64,000 bases of DNA from Corallococcus coralloides DSM 2259 (GCF_000255295.1 NC_017030.1:4402001-4466000), one strand, 5' to 3'; shown: positions 17,283 to 27,346, counted from the first letter of the stretch. Notes: generated by a model not told the origin, from the letters alone. Translations and numbers: made by a program.

Positions 17283-18656
17283 CTAGCGTTGCGAAACGCC
17301 GCTGTCCGTCTTCTCCCGACGGTGGATGGTGGAGACATCAATCCCCAACAGCTCCGCCGCGCGCGTCTTGTTGCCTCCACAGCGGGCGACCACCCACGCG
17401 ATGTATTCACCCTCCAGCTGTCTCAGCGGCACCACCTGTCCGTGGGCCGCGGCCAGCGGGTGGACCTCTGGCGCTGCGTCCGCGGTGTGCAGGCGCAGCT
17501 GGGCCAGGTCCACGGTGGGCTGCGCGCCCAGGACCACCAGCCGCTCCACCAGGTTCTCCAGCTCGCGCACGTTGCCGGGCCAGGGCATGCGCGCGAGCGT
17601 GGCCACGACCTCCGGGGACAGGGCGGTGACGGCGGAGCGCGGATTGCGGGCGCGGGCCTGCGCCACGAAGTGCTCCGCGAGCTTCGGGATGTCCTCCATG
17701 CGCTCGCGCAGCGGCGGCACCCGGAGCGAGACGACGTTGAGCCGGTAGAAGAGGTCCGCCCGGAAGCGGCCTTCCTTCACGCGTGCGTCCAGGTCCTGAT
17801 GCGTGGCGGCCAGGATGCGCACGTCCACGCGGCGTGAGCCATCCGCGCCCACGGCGCGCACCTCGCCGTCCTGGAGGACGCGCAGCAGCTTCGCCTGGAG
17901 CTCCGGGGGCATGTCCCCGATTTCGTCGAGGAAGAGCGTGCCTCCGTCCGCCTCCACGAAGAGGCCCCGGCGCGTGGTGGTGGCGCCGCTGAAGGCGCCC
18001 TTGATGTGGCCGAACAGCTCGCTCTCCAGCAGGGCGTGGGGCAGGGCGGTGCAGTTGACCGCCACGAAGGGCGCCTGGCTCCGGGGCCCCTCGGAGTGGA
18101 GCGCCCTGGCCACCAGCTCCTTGCCGCTGCCGCTCTCGCCGCGGATGAGCACCGGCGCCTCCGAGGCCGCCACGCGGTCGATGAGCTCATAGAGCGTCCG
18201 CATGGGCACGCTGTGGCCCAGGAGCGAGCCCAGGCCGCCGCGCTGGGCCACCTGGCGCTTGAGGTCGCGGTGCTCGGTCCGCAGGCGCCGGGACTCCAGC
18301 GCGCGCCCGACGTGGAGCAGGACCTCGTCCAGGCGGAAGGGCTTGGTGAGGTAGTGGTAGGCGCCGCGCCGCATCGCCTCCACGGCGCTCTCCACCGCGC
18401 CGAAGGCGGTCATCAGGAGCACCGGAAGCTCCGGGTCGTGCCGGCGCGCCGCCGCGAGCACGTCCAGCCCGTCCACCTCCTCCATGCGCAGGTCGCACAG
18501 GACGACGTCGTAGACGCGGGCCCGCAGCTGCGCGATGGCGTCCGCGCCGCCCGTGGACAGGTCCACGCGGTAGCCCGCGTCCGTGAGGGGCTCCTTCAAC
18601 ATCTGTCCCATCTCCTCGTGGTCATCCACCACGAGGATGCGCGCGCTAGACGGCAT
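17283..18656 (-). CDS. NtrC-family sigma-54-dependent response regulator
   Basis: The 457-residue protein has a receiver domain (about 5-120; DD at 11-12, phospho-acceptor Asp55 in VVLCDLRM, Lys in YLTKPF), a sigma-54 AAA+ domain (about 145-380; Walker A GESGSGKE, the sigma-54 contact loop as GAFSGA, and PWPGNVRELEN) and a C-terminal Fis-type helix-turn-helix (NKTRAAELLGIDVSTIHRR). It activates sigma-54 promoters when phosphorylated. The GAFSGA variant of GAFTGA is common in active regulators. The ATG at 18656 overlaps the kinase gene by 11 bp, so the pair is cotranscribed. Targets are unknown. Confidence 0.95.
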   Translation of the reverse strand: MPSSARILVVDDHEEMGQMLKEPLTDAGYRVDLSTGGADAIAQLRARVYDVVLCDLRMEEVDGLDVLAAARRHDPELPVLLMTAFGAVESAVEAMRRGAYHYLTKPFRLDEVLLHVGRALESRRLRTEHRDLKRQVAQRGGLGSLLGHSVPMRTLYELIDRVAASEAPVLIRGESGSGKELVARALHSEGPRSQAPFVAVNCTALPHALLESELFGHIKGAFSGATTTRRGLFVEADGGTLFLDEIGDMPPELQAKLLRVLQDGEVRAVGADGSRRVDVRILAATHQDLDARVKEGRFRADLFYRLNVVSLRVPPLRERMEDIPKLAEHFVAQARARNPRSAVTALSPEVVATLARMPWPGNVRELENLVERLVVLGAQPTVDLAQLRLHTADAAPEVHPLAAAHGQVVPLRQLEGEYIAWVVARCGGNKTRAAELLGIDVSTIHRREKTDSGVSQR

Positions 18657-20763
18657 GCCGTTCCTCCCAGCCGGAAGCGGCGGCCACCGGCCACCGCAAC
18701 GTGACGACGGTGCCGCGGCCGGGCTCGCTTTCGACCCCCACCTGGCCACCGTGGTTGCGGACAATCTGTGCCACCACGCTCAGCCCCAGGCCCGTGCCCT
18801 GGCCCCGCTTCTTGGTGGTGAAGAAGGGGTCGAACACCTGGTGCAGGTGCTCCGGCGCGATGCCCCGCCCATCGTCCTGGACGCGGATCTCCACCGCCTG
18901 GGCGTCTGCCGCCATGCACGCCGTGGCGCTCAGCCGCACGTGGCCTCCGGCGCTGCACGCGTCACAGGCGTTGAGGGTGAGGTTGAGCAGCACCTGCTGG
19001 AGCTGATCCGCGTCCGCCGCGAGGCTGGGCAGCCGCTCGGGCACGTCCAGCTCGAAGTGGACGTGCCGGCGCTCGGCCTCCACGTCGAGCAGCTCCTGGA
19101 GGCCTCGCACGAGAGGCGCCAGGGGGACGACGCCGGCCCGCGCGGGCTGGAGCCGTGAGAGGTCCAGCAGCTGGCGGATGATGCGGCTCACCCGGTCGAT
19201 CTGCGTGACGATGGCGTTGAGGCCCCGGCCCTGCGGGTGCTCCACGCCGCCCACCTTCTGGAGCATGTATTCGGCGTGGCCCCGGATGATGCCCAGCGGC
19301 GTGCCGATTTCATGGGCCACGCCCGCGGCGAGCACGCCCACCGTGGCCAGCTTCTCCGCGCGCAGGAGCTGGTCCTCCAGCATGCGCACGTTGCTCAGGT
19401 CCTCCAGCACCAGCAGCGTGCTCGCCTCTCCGTCGCCGTGCTCCAGCGGGACGGCGTGGACGTTGAACTGATCCTTCTCGTTGAAGAGGCTGAGCGGCTC
19501 GCCGTGCAGGCTGCGCACGGCGCCCTTGTCCCGCGCGGCCAGCACCAGCGCCGTCAGCCGCTGCACCGCGGCCGTGGGCGCGGTGGGGAAGGCCTCCGGC
19601 AGGGTGCTCCCCACGGCGGTGGCCGGCAGGCGCGCGCGCAGGGCCTGGTTCACGGCGCTGATGCGGCCCTCGCGGTCGAGGGCCAGGATGCCCGTGGGGA
19701 TGTGGTCGAGGATCTTCTGCGTCTTCTCGTGCAGGTGCGCGAACCTCGCGGCGTGGCGCAGGGTCTCCCGCAGCGCCACCTCCCGGCGGTTGGCGAGCAC
19801 CACGTAGGTCCCGAACGCGACCAGGAACACCGCCACCAGCAGCGCCGCCAGCGACAGGCGCAGCACCAGGGTGCGCTCGTGGGCGCGCAGGGCGCTGGTG
19901 GAGGAGAGCGTGGCCACCGACCAGGAGGCCTCGCCTCGCATGCGCAGGGGGCGGAACGTGGCCACCGCGTCCGCGGACCCCAGGCCCAGGCGCGTGGCCT
20001 CCGCCTCGTTGAGCCGCAGCGTCCCGGCCGCGCCCGCGCGCATCCGCGCCACCAGGGTGCGCAGGCCCGGCACGAGCTTGCCTTCGGGTTCATCCAGCCG
20101 CCGGTGCCAGGACGCGAGCGCCGGGTCGCTCATGGGCGCGGGCGTGCCGTGGGCGCCCAGGAGGAGCACGCGCGTGTTCTCCTCTACCGTCACCATGCGC
20201 AGCGGCGCGAAGAGCGGTTCGGTGTCCACGAGGATGGCGACGGCGCCTCCGCCCCCGGGTGTATCGGAGTCGATGCGGATGGCGAAGACGCGCATCCACC
20301 CGGAGGACGCGGCGCCTTCAATGGGGTACGAGGGAATGACGTGCCCCGGCGGGGCCGTGAGTGCCTGCCGCGCGGTGTCCGTGAGCGCCGGAGGATGGAC
20401 GGCCTCCCTCGGCAGGTGGCGCGACTTGTGGTCGACCAGGAAGAGCCGCTCCTCGCCGTCCGGCCCCAGCACGGCGATGGCCCGGTACTGGCCCACGGCC
20501 TCCAGCAGGGCGCGCAGCTCGTTGTGATGGTCTCCAGCGGAGCCGGGCTGGGCGAGCAGCTCGCTTGCGAAGCGCAGGTTGTCCCCCAGGTCCTCCAGCG
20601 ACCGGGCGACACCGCTGGCGGCCTCCTCCAGCTGGGCCTGCCGGTCGCGCCCGAACTGTTCCACGAGCGCCTGCCGGTCGCGCTGGATGAACCACACGGC
20701 TCCGCCCGCCACGCTGGCCAGGGCAACGAGCAGGAGGACGAGGGGGACGAGGAGCCGGTGCAT
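18646..20763 (-). CDS. Membrane sensor histidine kinase
   Basis: The 705-residue kinase has two membrane helices (about 5-25 and 299-323) around a large sensor region of about 270 residues, then a PAS-like domain (about 345-455; ILDHIPTGILALDREGRISAVNQ), a HisKA domain with the phospho-acceptor His near 484 (VAHEIGTPL) and an HATPase domain (LNACDAC, DDGRGI, TGLGLSV). ATG 20763 is chosen because the first membrane helix starts there; the open frame extends 25 residues further. It is upstream of, and overlaps, the NtrC-type regulator, its obvious partner. The PAS type and sensor domain give no clear ligand. Confidence 0.94.
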   Translation of the reverse strand: MHRLLVPLVLLLVALASVAGGAVWFIQRDRQALVEQFGRDRQAQLEEAASGVARSLEDLGDNLRFASELLAQPGSAGDHHNELRALLEAVGQYRAIAVLGPDGEERLFLVDHKSRHLPREAVHPPALTDTARQALTAPPGHVIPSYPIEGAASSGWMRVFAIRIDSDTPGGGGAVAILVDTEPLFAPLRMVTVEENTRVLLLGAHGTPAPMSDPALASWHRRLDEPEGKLVPGLRTLVARMRAGAAGTLRLNEAEATRLGLGSADAVATFRPLRMRGEASWSVATLSSTSALRAHERTLVLRLSLAALLVAVFLVAFGTYVVLANRREVALRETLRHAARFAHLHEKTQKILDHIPTGILALDREGRISAVNQALRARLPATAVGSTLPEAFPTAPTAAVQRLTALVLAARDKGAVRSLHGEPLSLFNEKDQFNVHAVPLEHGDGEASTLLVLEDLSNVRMLEDQLLRAEKLATVGVLAAGVAHEIGTPLGIIRGHAEYMLQKVGGVEHPQGRGLNAIVTQIDRVSRIIRQLLDLSRLQPARAGVVPLAPLVRGLQELLDVEAERRHVHFELDVPERLPSLAADADQLQQVLLNLTLNACDACSAGGHVRLSATACMAADAQAVEIRVQDDGRGIAPEHLHQVFDPFFTTKKRGQGTGLGLSVVAQIVRNHGGQVGVESEPGRGTVVTLRWPVAAASGWEERHAV

Positions 20764-20955
20764 GAAGTGCGAGGGAGTCCCCACAACGCAAGGCCCGGGC
20801 CAGCCGTTCCCTCCAGGGGCCGGCGCCTTGCATTGCACCGCGACCGCCGCAATTCACCACACCGGGGCTGGCACTTTGCCGGACCTGTCCGGGGCCACCC
20901 CCTGGCGGGCCTGGGCTAGAGTGGCCGCCCCCCCAGACGGAGACCGAGCCTGAAC

Positions 20956-21507
20956 ATGAGCCAGAACCTCTACGACATCCCCCTCACCGGCATCGACGGC
21001 GCTCCCCGGACGCTCGGTCAGCACAAGGGCAAGGTCCTGCTGGTGGTGAACGTCGCCTCCAAGTGCGGCCTGACGCCCCAGTACGAAGGCCTGCAGAAGC
21101 TCTACGCGAGCCGGCAGGGGCAGGGCCTGGAGGTGCTGGGCTTCCCCGCGAACAACTTCATGGGGCAGGAGCCGGGCAGCGAGGCGGAGATCCAGCAGTT
21201 CTGCACCTTGAAGTACGACGTGACCTTCCCGCTGTACTCGAAGATCTCCGTGGTGGGGCAGGACAAGCACCCGCTCTACCACGCGCTGACGGGCGCCATC
21301 CCGGACGCCACGGGCGAGGGGCCCATGCGCGCGAACCTCAAGGGCTACGGCATTGAAGCCAACCCGAAGCCGGAGGTGCAGTGGAACTTCGAGAAGTTCC
21401 TCGTCAGCCGGGATGGCCGCGTCGTGGGCCGCTTCGCTCCGGACGTGACGGCGGAGGATCCGCGACTGGTCCAGGCCATTGACGCGGAGCTGGCGAAGCC
21501 GGCCTGA
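20956..21507 (+). CDS. Glutathione peroxidase family protein
   Basis: The 183-residue thioredoxin-fold peroxidase carries the active-site Cys37 in NVASKCGLTPQY, the Gln-containing GFPANNFMGQEPG segment and the Trp-Asn pair in WNFEKFLV. Bacterial members usually use thioredoxin rather than glutathione to reduce hydroperoxides. Start ATG 20956 has no strong alternative. It diverges from the histidine kinase gene (192-bp gap) and is convergent with the persulfide dioxygenase gene, two bases apart. The neighbours suggest thiol/redox stress. Confidence 0.94.
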   Translation: MSQNLYDIPLTGIDGAPRTLGQHKGKVLLVVNVASKCGLTPQYEGLQKLYASRQGQGLEVLGFPANNFMGQEPGSEAEIQQFCTLKYDVTFPLYSKISVVGQDKHPLYHALTGAIPDATGEGPMRANLKGYGIEANPKPEVQWNFEKFLVSRDGRVVGRFAPDVTAEDPRLVQAIDAELAKPA

Positions 21508-21509
21508 GC

Positions 21510-22211
21510 TCAGGCCTCCGGCGCGGGGACTTCAGTCCGTCCGCAGGCGCGGTTGGCCGGGACGGCCAGGTCGATCTTCTTGGGGCGGGGCAGGTGGAGG
21601 TTGTTCATCACCTCGATGAACTCCTCGCGGCTCCGTCCCGCGACCCGCGGGTTGTGGCGCTTCTCCTCGCCGATGCTCGTCACCGTGTTGCCGTGGTAGT
21701 CGTGCGCGGGAAAGACGAGCGTCGCGTCCGGGAGCTGGAAGAGGACGCGGGTGATGGAGTCGTAGAGCTGGCTCGCGCTCCCGTTCTGGAAGTCGGTGCG
21801 GCCATTGCCGCGCACCATCAGGGCATCCCCGGTGAACACGCGGTCGCCCAGCAGGTAGCTCACGCTGTCGTCCGTGTGGCCCGGCGTGGCGAGCACCTGG
21901 AAGGCGCACTGTCCGACGTGCACCGTGTCGCCGTGCCGCACCTGGAGGTCCGCGCATGGGGCCCCGCCCGTGCCGGCCACCACCTGGCACCGCGTGCGCT
22001 CCCGCAGCGTGCCGGACGCGGTGACGTGGTCCGCGTGCACGTGGGTGTCGAAGACGTGGGAGAGGACGAGCCCCAGCTCACCGACGAGCTTCAGGTCGCG
22101 GTCCACCTGCTCCAGCACCGGATCGATGAGGACGGCCTGGCCCGTGGCCTCATCCCCGATGAGGTACGTGTAGGTCGAGGACTCGGAGTCGAAGAGCTGG
22201 CGGAAGAGCAT
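21510..22211 (-). CDS. ETHE1-like persulfide dioxygenase (metallo-beta-lactamase fold)
   Basis: The 233-residue protein starts at ATG 22211, with GGAG 8 nt upstream. It shows the family residues: THVHADH at 56-62, the GHTDDSVSYL segment with His, and FTGDALMVRGNGRTDFQNG, typical of ETHE1/Blh enzymes rather than plain lactamases. These mono-iron enzymes oxidise glutathione persulfide to sulfite. It is divergent from the YeeE/YedE-SQR genes across 82 bp, which suggests a shared regulator for sulfide disposal. Only the first HxHxDH metal residues are needed for the class. Confidence 0.92.
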   Translation of the reverse strand: MLFRQLFDSESSTYTYLIGDEATGQAVLIDPVLEQVDRDLKLVGELGLVLSHVFDTHVHADHVTASGTLRERTRCQVVAGTGGAPCADLQVRHGDTVHVGQCAFQVLATPGHTDDSVSYLLGDRVFTGDALMVRGNGRTDFQNGSASQLYDSITRVLFQLPDATLVFPAHDYHGNTVTSIGEEKRHNPRVAGRSREEFIEVMNNLHLPRPKKIDLAVPANRACGRTEVPAPEA

Positions 22212-22293
22212 GTCGAAGTCTCCGGTCCATGGGGCCATGATACGGGGAGCGGTTCATCGGGCTCACGGCATCCCTGAATTCTTTGACAAAGAT

Positions 22294-22719
22294 ATGTCTT
22301 CTTCAATCGTCCTTCCGCTCGTGGGTGGAGTTCTCATCGGACTGAGTGCCTCGCTTCTGCTGCTCGCCCATGGGCGCGTGGCGGGCATCAGCGGTGTCGT
22401 GGGGGCGATGCTCGGCCCCATCCGGGGGGATGCCGCCTGGCGGGTCCTCTTCCTCGGGGGCCTGCTCACGGGGGGCCTGGTGCTGGCGTGGCTGCGTCCG
22501 GGCGGGCTCCCTGCCTCCGTGCCCCTGTCCCTGGGGCACCTGTCCCTGCTGGGGGGCGCCGGGCTGCTGGTGGGCTTCGGCTCCCAGCTGGGCAATGGCT
22601 GCACCAGCGGCCACGGCGTCTGTGGCATCAGCCGGGGCTCCGTGCGTTCCATCGTGGCCACGCTCACGTTCATGGCCACCGGGGCGCTCACCGTCTTCTT
22701 CGTCCGCCACGTGTTCTGA
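22294..22719 (+). CDS. YeeE/YedE-family membrane protein, first half-size subunit
   Basis: The 141-residue protein has about four hydrophobic helices and the family signature [15 protein letters not shown] near residue 105, with two Cys. YeeE/YedE proteins move thiosulfate or other sulfur species across the inner membrane. This half-size form pairs with the next gene. ATG 22294 has a weak ribosome site. It opens a probable operon with the second half, SQR and perhaps carbonic anhydrase. Confidence 0.92.
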   Translation: MSSSIVLPLVGGVLIGLSASLLLLAHGRVAGISGVVGAMLGPIRGDAAWRVLFLGGLLTGGLVLAWLRPGGLPASVPLSLGHLSLLGGAGLLVGFGSQLGNGCTSGHGVCGISRGSVRSIVATLTFMATGALTVFFVRHVF

Positions 22720-22722
22720 CCC

Positions 22723-23178
22723 ATGCGTTCTTCTCTCTTCGCGTTCCTGAGCGGATTGCTCTTCGCCCTCGGGCTGGAGCTGGGCGGCATGACGGACCCG
22801 GCGAAGGTCCTGGCCTTCCTCGACGTCGCGGGCGACTGGGACTTCCGGCTCGCGCTGGTGATGGGCGGTGCCATCGCCGTGCACGCGCCGCTGCGGCGCC
22901 TCATCCTCCGTCGCGAGCGGCCCCTGTTCGCCGCGACGTTCCCGTCCTTTCCCCGTCAGCGGGTGGAGGCCGGGCTCGTGGGCGGCGCGGCGCTCTTTGG
23001 CGTGGGGTGGGGGCTCGCTGGCTACTGCCCCGGGCCCGCGCTCACGTCGCTCACGAGCGGTGCCGTGGGGGCGTGGGTGTTCGTGCCGGCCATGCTCGTG
23101 GGGATGGCCGTGGCCCGGCGCCTGTCCGCGTGGCGGCGGGTGAAGCCCGTGGATCCGCCAGAGGCCGTGCGCGCGTAG
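22723..23178 (+). CDS. YeeE/YedE-family membrane protein, second half-size subunit
   Basis: This 151-residue partner starts 3 bp after the preceding stop. It has about four helices and the complementary signature [14 protein letters not shown] near residue 100, with Cys, as in PmpB-type proteins. Together the two halves reproduce a full YeeE-like sulfur transporter. A basic C-terminal tail follows the last helix. Tight spacing implies translational coupling. Confidence 0.92.
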   Translation: MRSSLFAFLSGLLFALGLELGGMTDPAKVLAFLDVAGDWDFRLALVMGGAIAVHAPLRRLILRRERPLFAATFPSFPRQRVEAGLVGGAALFGVGWGLAGYCPGPALTSLTSGAVGAWVFVPAMLVGMAVARRLSAWRRVKPVDPPEAVRA

Positions 23179-23292
23179 TCGCGACCTGCCGCCCGCTGGG
23201 GACGCCCACGATGTGGACCCGGCAACGTGCGTTCGCCTCGCAGGGCAGCTGGCGCGGTGGGGGGGTCGTGGGCAGGCTCGCGGCTTGCCCTT

Positions 23293-24555
23293 ATGAACGC
23301 TCCCTCATCCACACGGCGCGAGGCGTCTCCCTCCCTCAAGCCTTCCTCCGCCTCCGAGCACCACCGCGTGCTGATCATCGGCGGCGGCACCGCGGGCCTC
23401 ACGGTCGCGGCGCGGCTGCGGCGCAAGGGCGTGCGGGGCGTCGCCGTGATCGAGCCCTCGGCGCAGCACTTCTACCAGCCGCTGTGGACGCTGGTGGGCG
23501 CTGGCGCCGCGGACATCGCGAGCACCGTGCGGTCGGAGGCGGACTACATCCCGAAGGGGACGCGGTGGATCCAGGACCGCGCGGAGGAGGTGGACCCCGT
23601 CCGTCAGCAGGTGCTCACGCGGGGCGGCGCGCGGCTGACCTATGACTTCCTGGTGGTCGCTCCCGGCATCCAGCTGGACTGGGACCGGGTGCGCGGCCTG
23701 CGCGAGGCGCTGAAGACGCCGTACGTGTCCAGCAACTACGACTTCCGGCTCGCGCCGAAGACGTGGGAGATGGTGCGGGCGTTCCAGGGGGGCACGGCCC
23801 TGTTCACCCATCCGGCCACGCCCGTGAAGTGCGCGGGGGCGCCGCAGAAGATCATGTACCTGGTGGCGGACCACCTGCGCCGCAGCGGGCTCACCGGGAA
23901 GTCGCGCGTCGTCTTCGGCTCGGGGGCCAAGGCGCTCTTCGGGGTGCAGCCCTACGCGCGGGTGCTGGAGGGCGTCGTGGACCGCTACGGCATCCAGACG
24001 CACTTCAGCCACGACCTGGTGGAGGTGCGCGCGCACAGCCGTGAAGCGATCTTCGCGGTGACGCGCGACGGGCGCCGGGAGTGGGTGACGCTGGGGTATG
24101 ACCTCCTGCACGTCACGCCGCCGCAGAGCGCGCCGGACTTCATCAAGCGCAGCGCGCTGGCCCATCAGGACGGCCCGAACGCAGGCTGGGTCAAGGCGCA
24201 CAAGCACACGCTCCAGCACCCCGACCATCCGAACGTCTTCGCCATTGGAGACGCGAGCGACCTGCCCACGTCGCGCACGGGCGCCGCCATCCGGGCGGAG
24301 GCGCCGGTGCTCGTGGAGAACCTGGTGGCCGTGATGGAGGGGCGCGAGCCCACGGCCCGGTACGACGGCTATGCGTCCTGTCCGCTGGTGACGGGCTACG
24401 GGCGGATGCTGCTCGCCGAGTTCGACTATGACGGCCGGCCCGCGCCGAGCCTGCCGTTCATCAACACGTTCGTGGAGCGCCGCGACCTGTGGCTGCTCAA
24501 GAAGTACGGCCTGCCGCGCCTGTACTGGGACTGGATGCTCCGTGGTCGCGCGTGA
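23293..24555 (+). CDS. sqr: Sulfide:quinone oxidoreductase
   Basis: The 420-residue flavoprotein oxidises sulfide to persulfide or polysulfide and passes electrons to membrane quinone. It has the FAD motif [17 protein letters not shown] (about 28-44), the [12 protein letters not shown] segment, a redox-type Cys in [12 protein letters not shown] (about 180) and the second FAD motif [17 protein letters not shown] (about 318). The usual third Cys near the C-terminus appears in [14 protein letters not shown] 23293 gives a 25-residue Ser/Arg-rich start before the FAD fold; a later start is possible. Neighbours support the role. Confidence 0.93.
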   Translation: MNAPSSTRREASPSLKPSSASEHHRVLIIGGGTAGLTVAARLRRKGVRGVAVIEPSAQHFYQPLWTLVGAGAADIASTVRSEADYIPKGTRWIQDRAEEVDPVRQQVLTRGGARLTYDFLVVAPGIQLDWDRVRGLREALKTPYVSSNYDFRLAPKTWEMVRAFQGGTALFTHPATPVKCAGAPQKIMYLVADHLRRSGLTGKSRVVFGSGAKALFGVQPYARVLEGVVDRYGIQTHFSHDLVEVRAHSREAIFAVTRDGRREWVTLGYDLLHVTPPQSAPDFIKRSALAHQDGPNAGWVKAHKHTLQHPDHPNVFAIGDASDLPTSRTGAAIRAEAPVLVENLVAVMEGREPTARYDGYASCPLVTGYGRMLLAEFDYDGRPAPSLPFINTFVERRDLWLLKKYGLPRLYWDWMLRGRA

Positions 24556-24611
24556 ACACTGGTGGAAGTGAGCGCTCGACGGTGGGGCCCCTGCGTGCGA
24601 GCGTCACGGCC

Positions 24612-25250
24612 GTGACGCCCTACGACAAGATCTTCGAGAACAACAAGGCCTGGGCGGAGGAGCAGCTCCGCTCGGATCCGGACTACTTCACCAAGCTGTC
24701 GGTGTCGCAGCAGCCGGACTTCCTCTACATCGGGTGCTCGGACAGCCGCGTGCCCGCGAACCAGATCATGGGGCTGGCGCCAGGTGACGTCTTCGTTCAC
24801 CGCAACGTCGCCAACCTGGTCAACAACGTCGACCTGAACGTGATGTCGGTCATCAACTACGCCGTCCGGCAGCTGGATGTGAAGCACATCATCGTCTGCG
24901 GCCACTACGGCTGCGGCGGCGTCCGCGCGGCGATGCAGCCCAAGGACCTGGGCATCCTCAACCCCTGGCTGCGCAACATCCGGGACGTGTACCGGTTCCA
25001 CAAGCAGGAGCTGGACGGCATCGCGGACGAGACGAAGCGCTACGAGCGGCTGGTGGAGCTCAACGTCCTGGAGCAGAGCATCAACATCATCAAGACGGCC
25101 GCCGTGCAGAAGTCCTACCTGACACGAGGCTTCCCCATCGTGCACTCGTGGGTGTTCGACCTGCGCAACGGCCTCATCCAGGACCTGAAGCTGGACTTCG
25201 TCCAGACGCTCCACAACATCCAGGAGGTCTACGACCTCACGAAGGAGTGA
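24612..25250 (+). CDS. Beta-class carbonic anhydrase
   Basis: This zinc enzyme of about 212 residues interconverts CO2 and bicarbonate. Zinc ligands are visible in GCSDSR (Cys, with the Asp-Arg pair) and GHYGCGG (His and Cys). GTG 24612 is chosen because the conserved family start PYDKIFENNKAWAEEQL follows at once; GTG 24552, overlapping the SQR stop as GTGA, and GTG 24582 are alternatives. It is the last gene of the sulfur group, 56 bp or less after sqr, and may be cotranscribed without being part of sulfur chemistry. Confidence 0.92.
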   Translation: MTPYDKIFENNKAWAEEQLRSDPDYFTKLSVSQQPDFLYIGCSDSRVPANQIMGLAPGDVFVHRNVANLVNNVDLNVMSVINYAVRQLDVKHIIVCGHYGCGGVRAAMQPKDLGILNPWLRNIRDVYRFHKQELDGIADETKRYERLVELNVLEQSINIIKTAAVQKSYLTRGFPIVHSWVFDLRNGLIQDLKLDFVQTLHNIQEVYDLTKE

Positions 25251-25300
25251 GACTCCGGGGCTGACGACAGCGCCGGGGAGCGCGGCCTAGACCCGCGGAG

Positions 25301-27346
25301 ATGATGACTCCGCGGCTCAGGGCATGGGTGTTCTCGCTCAACACCTTCGCCGCCGCGATGGCAGCGCTGTTCCTCGGCCTGCGCTTCTCCCTGCCCAGGC
25401 CGTACTGGGCGATGATCACCGTCTACGTCGTCAGCCAGCCGCTGTCCGGCACGCTGCGCTCGAAGGCCGTCTTCCGGCTGCTGGGCACGGTGCTGGGCGC
25501 GGGGATGGCGTGCGTGCTCGTCCCCCACCTGGTGAACTCGCCGGAGCTGCTGTCGCTCGCGATGGCGCTGTGGGTGGGCTGGTGCCTGTACCTGGCGCTC
25601 CTGGACCGCACGCCGCGCAGCTACGTCTTCATGCTGGGCGGCTACACCGCGGCCATCATCGGCTTTCCCGGCGTCTCCTCGCCGGGGGCCCTCTTCGACA
25701 CGGCGCTGGTGCGGGTGGAGGAGATTGGCCTGGGCATCGTGTGCGCCACCGTCGTGCACACCGCGTTCTTTCCGCGTCCGGTGGGACCGGTGCTGCTGGA
25801 CCACATCGATGGCTTCCTCGCGGACGCGGGCCGGTGGGCCCGGGACGCGCTCGCGGGGCGGAGGGACGCGCGCACCCGGCGGGAGTGGCACCGGCTGGCG
25901 GAGGACGTCACCGCGCTCCACCTGCTGGCGACGCACCTGCCGTTCGACACCGCGGGCCTGCGTCCCCGGGCCGGCGCCGTGCGCGCGCTGCACGAGCGCA
26001 TGTCCATGCTGCTGCCCATCCTCTCCAGCATCGAGGACCGGCTCGCCGTCCTCCAGGCTTCGGGCCGGGGGCATGACGCCCGGCGGGACACACTCCTCCA
26101 GGCGCTGAGCGAGTGGATCCAGGCGGGGCCCGACGCCTCCCGCGCCGAAGGCCAGCGGCTCTCCGAGGCGTGCGCCGCGCTCGCGCCGCCGCTGGACGCG
26201 AAGGCGGACTGGAGCGCGCTCGTCACCACCAGCCTCGCCGTGCGCCTGACTGAATTGGTGGACACCGTCCAGGACTGCCGCGACCTGCGCGCCTTCATCC
26301 GCGACCCCACCGGGCCCGCGCCGGAGCGCCTGACGCCGCTCCTGCTCGCGCGCATCCAGCGCCCGCTGCACCGCGACCGGGGTCTGGCGCTCATGTCCGG
26401 CATCGCGGCGGCGGCGGCCGTGCTGCTCTGCTGCGCCGTGTGGATTTCGCTCGCGTGGCCGGAGGGCAGCGCGGCGGCGATGATGGCGGCCGTCTACAGC
26501 TGCCTCTTCGCGACCCAGGATGATCCGGTGCCGGCCATCCTGTCCGCGCTGGCCTTCACCGGGGTGTCCTTCGTCGTGGGCGGGGTGTACCTGTTCGGCA
26601 TCCTGCCCGGCATCGACGGTTTTCCCCTGCTGGTCGTCGCGCTGGCCCCCATGCTCCTGGGCGTGGGGCTGTTGCTGGCGGATCCGCGGTGGGCGGGGCG
26701 CGCGAGCATCGCGGTGCTGGGCCTCCTGGGGACGCTGTCGCTCCAGGAGCGCTACACCGCGGACCTGGCGGAGTTCGTCAACAGCTCGCTGGCGCAGGCC
26801 GCGGGCTTCATCGCCGCCGCGCTGTCCACCCGCTTCCTGCGCTCCGTGGGCACGGACTGGAGCGCGCACCGGCTCTTGCGCACCGGGTGGCGGGAGCTGG
26901 CGGGCCTGGCCTCCGCCGAGGGCGTGCCGGACCGCCTGGGCTGGACGAGCCGCATGTTGGATCGGCTGGGCATGCTCACCCCGAGGCTGGCGCTGGCCAC
27001 GTCCCGCGACGAGGCGCTGGAGGCCGCGGATGCGCTGGCGGACCTGCGGCTGGGCTTGAACGTCGTGGACCTTCAGCGGATCCGCCCGCACGTGGGGACC
27101 GCCGCGAGCCTGTCCGCGCGGCTGTTGCTCCAGCGCATCTCCGGGCACTTCCGGGCGCGCTCGCAGGGGCGGGTGACGGCGCCACCGGTGGAGCTGCTCG
27201 GGGCGCTGGACGCGACGTTGGGCCGCGTCGCGGACGCCCCGCCTTCCGCGGAGAAGCGTGACGGGGTGCTCGCGCTCGTGGGGTTGCGGCGCGCGCTGTT
27301 TCCGGACGCGGCGCCGTACCGGGCTGTGCCCCTGGATGCGGCGTGA
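25301..27346 (+). CDS. FUSC/AaeB-like inner-membrane efflux protein
   Basis: The 681-residue protein has the duplicated layout of AaeB: an N-terminal block of five or six helices (about 10-155, starting LNTFAAAMAALFLGLRFSLPRPYWAMITVYVV), a soluble middle (about 165-355), a second helix block (about 358-500, with PEGSAAAMMAAVYSCLFAT) and a soluble C-terminus. E. coli AaeB exports aromatic acids with AaeA. Start ATG 25301 or 25304; GCGGAG lies just before. It leads a four-gene operon with DUF1656, a membrane fusion protein and an outer-membrane factor. Confidence 0.93.
   Translation: MMTPRLRAWVFSLNTFAAAMAALFLGLRFSLPRPYWAMITVYVVSQPLSGTLRSKAVFRLLGTVLGAGMACVLVPHLVNSPELLSLAMALWVGWCLYLALLDRTPRSYVFMLGGYTAAIIGFPGVSSPGALFDTALVRVEEIGLGIVCATVVHTAFFPRPVGPVLLDHIDGFLADAGRWARDALAGRRDARTRREWHRLAEDVTALHLLATHLPFDTAGLRPRAGAVRALHERMSMLLPILSSIEDRLAVLQASGRGHDARRDTLLQALSEWIQAGPDASRAEGQRLSEACAALAPPLDAKADWSALVTTSLAVRLTELVDTVQDCRDLRAFIRDPTGPAPERLTPLLLARIQRPLHRDRGLALMSGIAAAAAVLLCCAVWISLAWPEGSAAAMMAAVYSCLFATQDDPVPAILSALAFTGVSFVVGGVYLFGILPGIDGFPLLVVALAPMLLGVGLLLADPRWAGRASIAVLGLLGTLSLQERYTADLAEFVNSSLAQAAGFIAAALSTRFLRSVGTDWSAHRLLRTGWRELAGLASAEGVPDRLGWTSRMLDRLGMLTPRLALATSRDEALEAADALADLRLGLNVVDLQRIRPHVGTAASLSARLLLQRISGHFRARSQGRVTAPPVELLGALDATLGRVADAPPSAEKRDGVLALVGLRRALFPDAAPYRAVPLDAA

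Noticed and set aside
25229-27148. 639-codon minus-strand open frame opposite the AaeB-like gene
   Set aside because: It has His/Arg/Gln-rich low-complexity protein and no motifs; the + strand shows clear membrane helices and operon spacing.
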